32,623 bases of DNA from Clostridiaceae bacterium (lineage in GTDB: Bacteria > Bacillota > Clostridia > UBA1212 > DUPL01), in NCBI GenBank assembly GCA_012838385.1, contig DUPL01000108.1, positions 1 to 32,623 of the forward strand, read 5' to 3'. The translations under genes and the position numbers were made by a program. The notes under the pieces are model-generated. The model worked only from the letters and a program-made list of their open reading frames with translations. It did no database searches and was not told the origin of the DNA. Shown here in pieces: positions 1 through 7,869 of the stretch; position 1 is the first letter of the stretch; each line of letters starts with the position of its first letter.

Positions 1-42
1 ATAATCACTAATAAATTAAGAATTTTTAAAGGAGGCTTTTAC

Positions 43-738
43 ATGGCACAATACAGCAAAGTTAAAATTTTAGTAGTTGATGACGACGAGAATATCTGCG
101 AACTGGTCCGTTTATATCTAGACAAAGAAGGGTTCGAAGTAAGTACAGCTAACGACGGTATCGAAGCAATTGAAGAATTCAAAAGGACCACTCCTGACAT
201 GGTAATACTGGACATCATGCTTCCAGGTGCGGATGGCTGGCAGGTATGCAGGGAAATAAGAAAAGTAAGTCAGATTCCCATAATCATGTTGTCGGCAAAA
301 GGCGACACCTTTGACAAGGTTCTTGGGCTTGAATTGGGAGCGGACGATTACCTTGTGAAACCTTTTGAGCCAAAGGAACTCATAGCTAGAGTAAAGGCGG
401 TAATGAGGCGTTCAGGTGGTTCCGAGAAGGATACCCAGGAAGAGGTTGTATATCCAAACCTGTTGGTAAACAAGACCACATACACTGTAAAAGTAGACGG
501 AAAAGAAGTACAGATGCCTCCTAAAGAACTCGAGTTGTTATACTTTTTATCCTCAAATCCAAATAAGGTGTTTACAAGAGATCAGCTTCTTGAATACATC
601 TGGGGATATGATTTCTTTGGGGATTCCAGAACGGTGGATGTACACATAAAGAGATTGCGCGAGAAAATTGAGCACCCATCTCATCCATGGTCAATTAAGA
701 CAGTGTGGGGAATTGGTTATAAATTTGAGGTGAAATAA
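43..738 (+). CDS. OmpR/PhoB-family response regulator
   Basis: DNA-binding half of a two-component system; the sensor kinase follows 2 bases downstream. The receiver domain spans about residues 7-120, with the acidic pocket D13-D15, phospho-acceptor D57 in the LDIMLPGADGW stretch, S84, and K106 in the VKPF motif. A winged-helix DNA-binding domain (about 135-230) ends with the typical RTVDVHIKRLREKIE and GIGYKF motifs. At 231 residues it is full length. The ATG is preceded by AAAGGAGG at 28-35. Because a kinase, an HtrA-like protease and a repair gene follow, envelope-stress control resembling CssRS or WalRK is possible, but that is inferred from position only; the regulon cannot be read here. 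Confidence 0.95.
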   Translation: MAQYSKVKILVVDDDENICELVRLYLDKEGFEVSTANDGIEAIEEFKRTTPDMVILDIMLPGADGWQVCREIRKVSQIPIIMLSAKGDTFDKVLGLELGADDYLVKPFEPKELIARVKAVMRRSGGSEKDTQEEVVYPNLLVNKTTYTVKVDGKEVQMPPKELELLYFLSSNPNKVFTRDQLLEYIWGYDFFGDSRTVDVHIKRLREKIEHPSHPWSIKTVWGIGYKFEVK

Positions 739-740
739 AT

Positions 741-2339
741 TTGGAACCTGCGTCAAAGGATAAGAAACTCAGAATCCACTCGATCTATATCAAGTTTCTT
801 GCCATTTTCACTATTACGATTGTATTGTCATCGGTTCTATCGGGAACAATAATGTACAAACTCGTTGAGAGTTACCTTATAGCAAGCAGAATGGACGACT
901 TGAAAAGCGCTGCGGATACCATATCGGATTACGTTACCCAGTATCTGACCAGTGACGAGTATGTAGGGGAATTTGTTCCCGTAGAACACGATACAAACGA
1001 ATACTTCTACAACCTGTATAGCCTGATGAAAATAAGCAACCAGACAATGGGGGCCAATATTTTCATAACCGACGACAGGGGCTATGTTGGTTTTTCATAC
1101 CCTCTTTTACCCGACATGGCAGACAAGAGAATAGAGCATGGCAGTCGATTTTTAAATGACAGCATAGTGGCAAATCTTATCCTTGACAACGGCAGATATC
1201 GCTTTCCAAACAAAGAACAGTACGTACCCAGCTTGAGAACAGATGGTTACGTTGTTGACAAAAACCATTACCATGGACTTTTCAGGGATGAAAAGGTCCC
1301 ATTTCTAACTATCAGCAGAAGACTCGTATACATTGAGCCGGAAACCAGAATCAAGCAGGTATATGGCACGGTTTGCATATCCGTATCCACTCCTGAGATT
1401 CTGGAGGCACGGCAAAAGGTTATACTGTACTTCATGCTGTCCACATGTATTGCGGTCTTGATACAAGTCATCGTTCTTTCCATATCAACAAAGAGGATTA
1501 CGGAACCTGTAAGGGCGTTGCAAGAAGCCTCGAGGCGTCTTGCGGCAGGTTCTTTTGAGAGAAATGTCATACGGACAACGAAGGATGAAATAGGCGATCT
1601 TGTAGACAGTTTTAACAACATGACAATAGCTCTAGAGAATCTTGACCGGGTAAGAAACGACTTCATAGCAAATGTATCCCATGAATTGCGTACACCCATG
1701 ACTTCTATAGGTGGATTTATTGACGGAATAATGGATGGCGTAATACCTCCTGAAAAGCATGAGTATTATTTAAAGATTGTAAGAAGTGAAATATCCAGAC
1801 TCAGTACTCTAGTAAATGAACTTCTTGATATTGCAAAAATGCAGTCTGGAAACATGGAATTCCATTTTACGGTGTTTGATATTAATGTTGATATTAGAAA
1901 TTGTATTATCAAGCTAGAGCCGCTTATCAATGACAAGGAATTGCAAGTTGAACTGGATTTAGACAATGAGCAGGAGAATGTTTATGGAGACAGAAACTCC
2001 TTGCAAAGAGTACTTATCAACCTTATTCAGAATGCTATCAAGTTCACACCAAAAGGTGGAACGATAAAAGTATATACAAAGAGATTAAAAGACAAGGTTG
2101 AGGTAAATGTAGAGGATACTGGAATAGGTATTTCAAAAGAAGACCAGGCAATGATTTTTGAAAGATTTTTCAAATCCGATAAATCCAGAAGTGAGGACAA
2201 GAAAGGCACGGGTCTTGGTTTGTCCATAGTTAAGAAAATCCTTATTGCACATGATCAGGATATTAAGGTTGACAGCAGTCTTGGAAAAGGTTCCAAGTTT
2301 ACATTTACAGTGGCAAGACCACCAAAAGAACACTCTTAA
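741..2339 (+). CDS. Membrane sensor histidine kinase (HAMP-HisKA-HATPase)
   Basis: Partner of the upstream regulator. There are two membrane segments (about 12-47 and 226-248) around an extracytoplasmic sensor region of about 180 residues, then a HAMP linker (EPVRALQEASRRLAAG), a HisKA dimerisation domain with phospho-accepting H314 in NVSHELRTP, and an ATPase domain with N-box (NLIQNAIKFTPKGG), G1 (EDTGIGI) and G2 (GTGLGLSIV). The start is TTG at 741, supported by GAGGTG at 727-732 inside the end of the previous gene; no better start exists before the first membrane helix. At 532 residues it is a complete kinase. The sensed signal cannot be deduced from the sequence. Confidence 0.94.
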   Translation: MEPASKDKKLRIHSIYIKFLAIFTITIVLSSVLSGTIMYKLVESYLIASRMDDLKSAADTISDYVTQYLTSDEYVGEFVPVEHDTNEYFYNLYSLMKISNQTMGANIFITDDRGYVGFSYPLLPDMADKRIEHGSRFLNDSIVANLILDNGRYRFPNKEQYVPSLRTDGYVVDKNHYHGLFRDEKVPFLTISRRLVYIEPETRIKQVYGTVCISVSTPEILEARQKVILYFMLSTCIAVLIQVIVLSISTKRITEPVRALQEASRRLAAGSFERNVIRTTKDEIGDLVDSFNNMTIALENLDRVRNDFIANVSHELRTPMTSIGGFIDGIMDGVIPPEKHEYYLKIVRSEISRLSTLVNELLDIAKMQSGNMEFHFTVFDINVDIRNCIIKLEPLINDKELQVELDLDNEQENVYGDRNSLQRVLINLIQNAIKFTPKGGTIKVYTKRLKDKVEVNVEDTGIGISKEDQAMIFERFFKSDKSRSEDKKGTGLGLSIVKKILIAHDQDIKVDSSLGKGSKFTFTVARPPKEHS

Positions 2340-2419
2340 GACACAATTTTTCATTGTTGGTTCACTATATGGTAAAATGGAATTATTACAATGAAAAAAA
2401 TGAAAAAGGAGGAAACATT

Positions 2420-3829
2420 ATGAACATGTATGAGGACAACAACATGAACGAAGAAGTTACTGAAGATGTGGTTGTTGAAAATAGCGACAGCGAAAATGTG
2501 GTTGAAATAGAAAAGGAAGAAGAAAAGGACACTCCTAATACGGAATATTATATTGAGAATATTAGGAAGCTTAAGCAGGAGCTTAAGGAAGCAAAGAGAA
2601 AAGAAAAGGAAGAAAAAAGAAGACAAAGAGAGCAGATTGCAAGTACTTATGACTCATCCAAAAAAGGAGTATCCATTGCAACCGTTGTTGTCATAGCCTT
2701 CATATTCGCAGTAATAGGATTCATGGCTTCTGTCGTGTTCAGTATCTTTGGCAATACACTGATTGAGTCGCTGACAGGTAGAAACATGAACAAAAAGAAT
2801 GGCGACACCATAATTATTGACAATGGTCCGCCAATTAACCTTGAGGTAGACAATATTGACTCCATTTCAACCGCGGTTTACGCCAAAGCCGCCAGGTCGG
2901 TGGTAGGCATACAGGTTGTAAAGACTTCCGGTGTGTTCTGGGATATACAGGTTCAGGTTATTGGTGAGGGCTCGGGTGTCATTTATTCCGAAGACGGCTA
3001 TATTATAACGAATGCCCACGTTATTGAAAAAGCCCTCAGTCCAGAGACAAGAGACGTAATGCCGAATTACGAAGTGAGGGTGTACCTGAAGACTGATTTA
3101 TCCGAATTTTTTGTTGCAAACATCATAGGTTACGATACTGTTACTGATCTGGCAGTTCTAAGAATTGATGTAACAGGGCTTGCTCCATTGGAGTTTGCAG
3201 ACTCCAACGAGGTTATGGTAGGGGATATTGCAATAGCAATAGGAAGCCCAGGTGGACTTGAATTCATGAACTCCGTAAGTAAAGGTATAATCAGCGGTGT
3301 TAACAGAAATATCGTTATGGGCAGTGGTTCTTCCGCTTACGATTTGATTCAAACTGATGCTGCAATCAACCCTGGAAACAGCGGTGGTGCACTGCTAAAC
3401 AGCGAAGGCAAACTGATAGGCATATCGGCTATAAAGATAGTTTCCACCGACTATGAAGGCATGGGATTTGCCATTGCATCAAATACAATAACAGATATTG
3501 TTGAAAAACTCATAAAAGACAGAATTGTCATAAGGCCAGCTCTTGGTGTAACTGTAAACACAAACTACAACAGCACAATAGCAAGGCAGTATGGATATCC
3601 GAACGGTGCTCTTGTGTATCAGGTGTTGAGGGGCTCTGCTGCTGACAAGGCTGGCATGAGGGAGAATGACATAATTGTAGAATTTGCAGGTAATAAAGTA
3701 AACAACTTCTACGATCTAAGAAAGGAACTTTTGAAGTTTGCTCCAGGCGAGGAAGTGGTTGTAAAAGTGTTCAGACCAAGCTCGGAGAAGGAAATAGAAT
3801 TAAAAGTAGTATTGGATGAGGCACAGTGA
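2420..3829 (+). CDS. htrA: HtrA/DegP-type membrane-anchored serine protease with PDZ domain
   Basis: Trypsin-like quality-control protease that would act on misfolded proteins outside the membrane. In order: an acidic N-terminal tail (1-45), a charged helix likely to form a coiled coil (46-74), one membrane segment (84-110), the protease domain with triad H200 (ITNAHV), D243 (TDLAVL) and S321 (NPGNSGGAL), and a C-terminal PDZ domain (about 380-469). The reading frame opens at a TTG at 2354, but ATG 2420 with AAAAAGGAGG at 2404-2412 is the better start, giving 469 residues. It follows the sensor kinase by about 80 bases and overlaps nth by 4 bases. Regulation by the upstream two-component pair is plausible but not shown. 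Confidence 0.93.
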   Translation: MNMYEDNNMNEEVTEDVVVENSDSENVVEIEKEEEKDTPNTEYYIENIRKLKQELKEAKRKEKEEKRRQREQIASTYDSSKKGVSIATVVVIAFIFAVIGFMASVVFSIFGNTLIESLTGRNMNKKNGDTIIIDNGPPINLEVDNIDSISTAVYAKAARSVVGIQVVKTSGVFWDIQVQVIGEGSGVIYSEDGYIITNAHVIEKALSPETRDVMPNYEVRVYLKTDLSEFFVANIIGYDTVTDLAVLRIDVTGLAPLEFADSNEVMVGDIAIAIGSPGGLEFMNSVSKGIISGVNRNIVMGSGSSAYDLIQTDAAINPGNSGGALLNSEGKLIGISAIKIVSTDYEGMGFAIASNTITDIVEKLIKDRIVIRPALGVTVNTNYNSTIARQYGYPNGALVYQVLRGSAADKAGMRENDIIVEFAGNKVNNFYDLRKELLKFAPGEEVVVKVFRPSSEKEIELKVVLDEAQ

Positions 3830-4455
3830 AAGATATAAAAGAGATAATGGAACTTCTTGAAGAAGCTTATCCTGAAGCGGGCTGTACTCTTAGGTACAGC
3901 GACCCGCTTCAGCTTTTGATAGCTACGATTCTCGCAGCGCAGTGCACGGATGCAAGGGTGAATCTGGTGACACCAACGCTGTTTAAAAGATACCCGGACT
4001 GCAATGCGTTTGCAGAGGCGGATGCCCATGAATTGGAAGAGTACATACGTTCCACGGGTTTTTACAGGAACAAGGCAAGAAATATTATTGAATGCTGTAA
4101 AAGACTGAAAGATGTATATAAATGTGTTGTTCCCGACAACATGGAGGATTTGCTGACACTTGCAGGGGTGGGGAGGAAGACTGCAAATATTATTCTGGGG
4201 GATGTGTACAACAAGCCGGCGGTTGTTGTGGACACGCATGCAAAAAGGCTTTCCAACAGAATAGGGCTTTCAAAACACAAGGACCCTACAAAAATTGAGA
4301 TGGACCTTGCCAAAATACTTCCCCCTGATAGAAGCGCAAGATTCTGCCACCAGCTTGTCTACCACGGAAGGGCTGTATGTAATGCCAGAAACCCCAAATG
4401 CGAAATATGTGTCATAAAAGAACACTGCGACTATTATCGCAATCTTACTGAATAG
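3826..4455 (+). CDS. nth: Endonuclease III (DNA glycosylase/AP lyase)
   Basis: Base-excision repair enzyme that removes oxidised pyrimidines and cuts at the abasic site. The helix-hairpin-helix LAGVGRKTANIIL carries the catalytic lysine K118, and VVVDTHAKR carries the activating aspartate D136; their 18-residue spacing equals that of K120/D138 in the E. coli enzyme. The 4Fe-4S cluster motif C-X6-C-X2-C-X5-C is intact near the C-terminus (CNARNPKCEIC then VIKEHC). At 209 residues it is full length. The GTG start overlaps the htrA stop in a GTGA, indicating translational coupling. Its last 22 bases overlap the convergent gene on the other strand. Confidence 0.95.
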   Translation: MKDIKEIMELLEEAYPEAGCTLRYSDPLQLLIATILAAQCTDARVNLVTPTLFKRYPDCNAFAEADAHELEEYIRSTGFYRNKARNIIECCKRLKDVYKCVVPDNMEDLLTLAGVGRKTANIILGDVYNKPAVVVDTHAKRLSNRIGLSKHKDPTKIEMDLAKILPPDRSARFCHQLVYHGRAVCNARNPKCEICVIKEHCDYYRNLTE

Positions 4456-5096
4456 AGTATATCGTCATAGAGTTTTTCAAAGTCGTCTGAATACATCTTT
4501 TTTTGTATGTAAAGTGTTATAACATACATTTTGGTAGAACCGGGTTTGGAGATGAAAGATTGCCGGGCCACTATGTCTCCATCCTGGTTTTTTACTGAAT
4601 AACACCATTTGTATCCTTTAATATTATTCCCCAGCTGGATTTCCTTCTGCTCAAAATCATATACGGATTGGGACTTGTACTTTCTAGCGTTGTTTAGAAA
4701 GTCCTGCATGGTCGTGTCAAGTTGCCATATCTGAACATAACCGTGTATACCGTCATTGCCATTTATATTAAGGTGATACGTTATGTCCCTGCCTTCGAAC
4801 AACTCTTCCCTTAATTGAAAAGCTTGCGGAAACCTGACCCAGAACTCATTGTTGCTGCTTTTGTATTCTTTGAACCTGATGGCTGCTTCAATACTGTCTG
4901 GTTCCGTAATATATATTTTTGTCGGAAAGGAAACGGAAAGGTCGTCTATCGAAACGACATAGGCTTTATGATTCTCGATATAAATGAAGAATGCAATCAA
5001 CAAAAGCCATATGGCAATTACAAGGCTGAAGGTTACAATTATTCTTTTCATAGGCTTTTTTGAAAAAAAAGCCTTTACCGTCAAGCTTCGAAACAT
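4434..5096 (-). CDS. Membrane-anchored protein of unknown function, possible PsbP-like fold
   Basis: I do not recognise this family with confidence. It has a short basic N-terminus, one hydrophobic segment (about residues 18-40, IIVTFSLVIAIWLLLIAFF) and an extracytoplasmic domain of about 175 residues rich in beta-prone stretches, such as YVQIWQL and MYVITLYIQKK. The order of strands and final helix recalls the PsbP/Mog1-like proteins of clostridia; that is an impression, not a match. The frame opens at GTG 5105, but ATG at 5094-5096 with GAGGTG 6 bases upstream is the better start (220 residues). It runs divergently from spoVM and converges on nth with a 22-base overlap. A sporulation or envelope role would be guesswork. 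Confidence 0.7.
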   Translation of the reverse strand: MFRSLTVKAFFSKKPMKRIIVTFSLVIAIWLLLIAFFIYIENHKAYVVSIDDLSVSFPTKIYITEPDSIEAAIRFKEYKSSNNEFWVRFPQAFQLREELFEGRDITYHLNINGNDGIHGYVQIWQLDTTMQDFLNNARKYKSQSVYDFEQKEIQLGNNIKGYKWCYSVKNQDGDIVARQSFISKPGSTKMYVITLYIQKKMYSDDFEKLYDDILYSVRLR

Positions 5097-5138
5097 ATAT
5101 ATCACCTCGGTAATGTATATGCTTCAAAACCTGAAGGT

Positions 5139-5168
5139 TTCACACTTTTTTTCATTTTTGAATATATT
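5139..5168 (+). promoter_or_regulatory. Possible promoter of spoVM
   Basis: TTCACA (5139-5144) and TATATT (5163-5168) are 18 bases apart and end 32 bases before the spoVM start. A short palindrome, AAACCTGAAGGTTT (5127-5140), overlaps the -35 region. spoVM is sigma-E controlled in Bacillus, but I see no clear sigma-E -10 here, so the assignment is weak. Confidence 0.3.
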
Positions 5169-5200
5169 AATAGCAAGAGAACAATGAAGAAGGGATCTCT

Positions 5201-5284
5201 ATGAAGATATTAGTTGTTAAAGCTCCAAAAGTAGTTGCACCAGTTCTAAGGTTTCTTTTCAGGATGAAGAGGACACCTGAATAG
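5201..5284 (+). CDS. spoVM: SpoVM, spore coat/cortex morphogenesis micro-protein
   Basis: A 27-codon gene. In Bacillus, SpoVM is an amphipathic helix that recognises the convex forespore membrane and anchors SpoIVA for coat assembly. This peptide starts MKILVVKAPKVV and keeps the family pattern: MK start, a proline at position 9 followed by lysine, arginine at position 17, and a basic C-terminus. Position supports the call: in Bacillus subtilis spoVM lies next to rpmB, and here rpmB is the next gene, although on the opposite strand. An AAGAAGGGA ribosome site lies upstream and a strong hairpin terminator follows. Odd point: a second proline at position 14, inside the helix region. It is the best evidence that the organism forms endospores. 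Confidence 0.82.
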   Translation: MKILVVKAPKVVAPVLRFLFRMKRTPE

Positions 5285-5290
5285 AAGGCT

Positions 5291-5327
5291 AAAAAAAATC
5301 CCTCTCCAAACAGAGGGAAATTTTTTT
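5291..5327. terminator. Bidirectional terminator between spoVM and rpmB
   Basis: A 7-bp stem TCCCTCT/AGAGGGA (5299-5305 with 5312-5318) with a 6-base loop is flanked by eight A on the left and seven T on the right. It can therefore terminate spoVM on + and rpmB on -. Confidence 0.85.
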
Positions 5328-5354
5328 ACCACGCTTCTATTGATAACAGGTAGA

Positions 5355-5555
5355 TTAAACGGCTCTTGTTACTCTGCCCGATTTCAAGCAAGATGCGCAA
5401 ACATGGGCATATCTTGTTGTACCATTATCAACAATCTTTACTCTTCTAATATTTGGCTTCCATTTTCTTTTCGCACGTCTGCTGACCTGTGAACGTGTTA
5501 TGCTGATTCGACGACCGAATGTAACGCCTTTATCGCAGATACTGCATTTTGCCAT
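5355..5555 (-). CDS. rpmB: 50S ribosomal protein L28
   Basis: Small basic protein of the large ribosomal subunit. The 66 residues show the L28 signature: MAKCSICDKG at the N-terminus, the RRISITRSQVSRRAKRKW core, and HVCASCLKSGRV near the end. Two CXXC pairs (C4/C7 and C53/C56) mark the zinc-binding form of L28. A strong AAGGAGGTGG ribosome site precedes the ATG. It has its own promoter upstream and ends at the shared bidirectional hairpin, so it is probably transcribed alone. Confidence 0.97.
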   Translation of the reverse strand: MAKCSICDKGVTFGRRISITRSQVSRRAKRKWKPNIRRVKIVDNGTTRYAHVCASCLKSGRVTRAV

Positions 5556-5596
5556 TTAAATCCACCTCCTTGTTTGCTTTTTAAACAGCAACACTC

Positions 5597-5626
5597 ATTA
5601 TATCATACTATGTATTAAAAAATCAA
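5597..5626 (-). promoter_or_regulatory. Promoter of rpmB
   Basis: On the minus strand TTGATT (5621-5626) and TATAAT (5597-5602) are 18 bases apart, with an extended -10 TG (TGATATAAT). Transcription would start about 35 bases before the rpmB ATG. Confidence 0.7.
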
Positions 5627-5660
5627 TACCAAATTAAAAATTCCATAATTTGTTCAAAAA

Positions 5661-7712
5661 TTATAAATTAAACATGCCTTCTGCCTTCTTTATGACGGAT
5701 TTTATATACCATGCGGTCTGCTCGTCATTTCTGTTTTTCATTATGGTAAAGGCTGCGTCCTGGGCAATACCCAATATATCCAAATCCTCATACAGATTTG
5801 CCACCTTGAATTCGGGTATTCCATGCTGTTGGGTACCGAAAAGTTCACCAGGACCTCTCAGTTCCAGATCCTTTTCCGATATCTTAAATCCGTCATTTGT
5901 TTTCACCATTATGGTCATTCTTTCCTTTGCCAGGTCCGTCTTGCTGTCAGTTATCATCACACAGTAGGACTGTATGTTGTTTCTGCCAACTCTTCCTCTC
6001 AGCTGGTGAAGCTGTGACAGCCCAAATCTTTCTGCATTCTCTATTATCATTAGGGTTGCATTTGGCACATCCACTCCAACTTCAATTACCGTTGTTGAAA
6101 ACAAGATCTTGATTTTGCCTGCAACAAAATCCCTCATGACTTCTTCCTTTGCCTTGGCAGACATTTTTCCGTGTACAAGTCCTGTTGGTATGTCCTTGAA
6201 GACGGTGGTGGATAGCTTTTTGTAGTTCTCCGTTGCAGAAAGAAGATTCATGTTTTCAGATTCTTCAACGGCTGGGTGTACAATATATATCTGCTGGTTT
6301 TGCTTTACCAGCTTTTTAGTCCATGCAAGTATTCTATCCCGCATAGTGGAATCTACAGCATATGTTTTTATGGGTATTCTGCCTGCAGGCAGTTCGTCAA
6401 TTGTGGACAGGTCCATATCTCCGTAGAGGATTAAAGCAAGAGTTCTTGGTATTGGTGTTGCGGTCATGACGAGTACATCTGGAGTTTTCCCCTTTGCTGC
6501 CAATTGTGCCCTTTGCCTTACTCCAAACCTGTGCTGTTCGTCAGTAATAACTATTCCTACATTGTCGTAAGTCACATTTCTTTGTATAAGGGCATGAGTA
6601 CCTACAACGCACTGAATTTCTCCTTTTTCAATTTCCTCAAGCAGCTGTCTTTTTTTTGCTGCAGGCAATGAGCCTGTAAGCAGGGCTGTTTTGATTCCCA
6701 AGGGATTAAGAAAAGAAGATACTGTCTTCATATGCTGTTCTGCAAGAATCTCGGTAGGTGCCATGTAAAGTGCCTGGTATCCGTTTACAATGGCATTAAG
6801 TATGGCAAGAACAGCAACAATGGTCTTGCCGGAGCCTACGTCTCCGATAACCAGTCTGTTCATTATTTTATCCGATGCCATGTCCTTTTCAATTTCGGAC
6901 CAGACTCTAAGCTGGGCATTGGTTAGTTTGAAAGGAAGGTTTTCTATAAATTTTTTTGTAGTATTGTTCTTTATAAACTGAATGCCTGTTGCATTGCTTA
7001 TTGTGTCTTCCTTTATGGAATGCAGAAGTATTTGCAGTTCCAAAAGTTCTTCAAATGCCAGCCTGAATCTTGCATTGGTTCTTAACTCTTCATTTTTCGG
7101 AAAATGTATGTTCCTTAGGGCTTCGTCTTTTGACATTAGGTGATACTTGTCCACAATGTATTGGGGCATTGTGTCTTTAAAGTGTTTCACAGCGTGAAGG
7201 ACTTCCTTGACCAGCTTGTGGATCATATACTGGGATACGCCTTTTGTCAGACTGTATATCGGATGTATTACAGCAAACACGTCCTTGTTTTCAAGACGTG
7301 CATATGTAGGCATTTCCATTACTGGACCTTCATATCCTGCCTGAACAGTTCCATAGAAAAGATAAGCCCTTCCTTTTACAAGCACCTTTTCCAGATAGTT
7401 CTGATTGTAGAATTTTACAAATAGACTTGATGTGCCGTCCTGTATGAGAACGGTGGTGATGGTAAGGTTTCTGCGGATAAAGACATGGTCAAAAGATACA
7501 ACCTTTCCAATTACGGTTGCTGTTTCGCCCACCATGACATCAGCAATCTTTTTAATATTTCTCCTATCCTCGTAGGAACGGGGAATATTCATGATTATGT
7601 CGTTAATTGTATTGATGCCCAGTTTTCTCAGGCTTGCTGCCTTCTTAACGCTTATCCCCTTTAAATCCATTACATTTTTGTTTAGAAATATTTCCAAAGG
7701 AGTGCTTGCCAT
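5661..7712 (-). CDS. recG: ATP-dependent DNA helicase RecG
   Basis: Branch-migrating helicase that processes stalled replication forks and Holliday junctions. An N-terminal OB-fold wedge region (about 55-160) is followed by a superfamily 2 helicase core: Walker A GDVGSGKT at about residue 290, DEQH box at about 391, VMTATPIPRTLA, and QLRGRVGRN. At 683 residues it is full length. The frame opens at GTG 7727, but the ATG at 7710-7712 follows GGGG by 9 bases and leaves a sensible leader behind the promoter, so I prefer it. recG lies near spoVM and rpmB in Bacillus too, but the genes usually between them (yloU, yloV) are absent here. Confidence 0.94.
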   Translation of the reverse strand: MASTPLEIFLNKNVMDLKGISVKKAASLRKLGINTINDIIMNIPRSYEDRRNIKKIADVMVGETATVIGKVVSFDHVFIRRNLTITTVLIQDGTSSLFVKFYNQNYLEKVLVKGRAYLFYGTVQAGYEGPVMEMPTYARLENKDVFAVIHPIYSLTKGVSQYMIHKLVKEVLHAVKHFKDTMPQYIVDKYHLMSKDEALRNIHFPKNEELRTNARFRLAFEELLELQILLHSIKEDTISNATGIQFIKNNTTKKFIENLPFKLTNAQLRVWSEIEKDMASDKIMNRLVIGDVGSGKTIVAVLAILNAIVNGYQALYMAPTEILAEQHMKTVSSFLNPLGIKTALLTGSLPAAKKRQLLEEIEKGEIQCVVGTHALIQRNVTYDNVGIVITDEQHRFGVRQRAQLAAKGKTPDVLVMTATPIPRTLALILYGDMDLSTIDELPAGRIPIKTYAVDSTMRDRILAWTKKLVKQNQQIYIVHPAVEESENMNLLSATENYKKLSTTVFKDIPTGLVHGKMSAKAKEEVMRDFVAGKIKILFSTTVIEVGVDVPNATLMIIENAERFGLSQLHQLRGRVGRNNIQSYCVMITDSKTDLAKERMTIMVKTNDGFKISEKDLELRGPGELFGTQQHGIPEFKVANLYEDLDILGIAQDAAFTIMKNRNDEQTAWYIKSVIKKAEGMFNL

Positions 7713-7750
7713 TCCATTCATCCCCACATTTTTCTATACTGACTTTTTCT

Positions 7751-7779
7751 AGTATATTACATAAAATATCTTTTTTCAA
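7751..7779 (-). promoter_or_regulatory. Promoter of recG
   Basis: On the minus strand TTGAAA (7774-7779) and TATACT (7751-7756) are separated by 17 bases. The predicted transcription start near 7744 leaves a leader of about 32 bases before ATG 7712. Confidence 0.65.
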
Positions 7780-7869
7780 ATAAATATAGTCTATTGTAAT
7801 GATGGTACAGGTGTGTTAGTATTTTGTTAAGTTATAGATTGCTGATTAAAAAGTTTTGGGAGGATTGTA

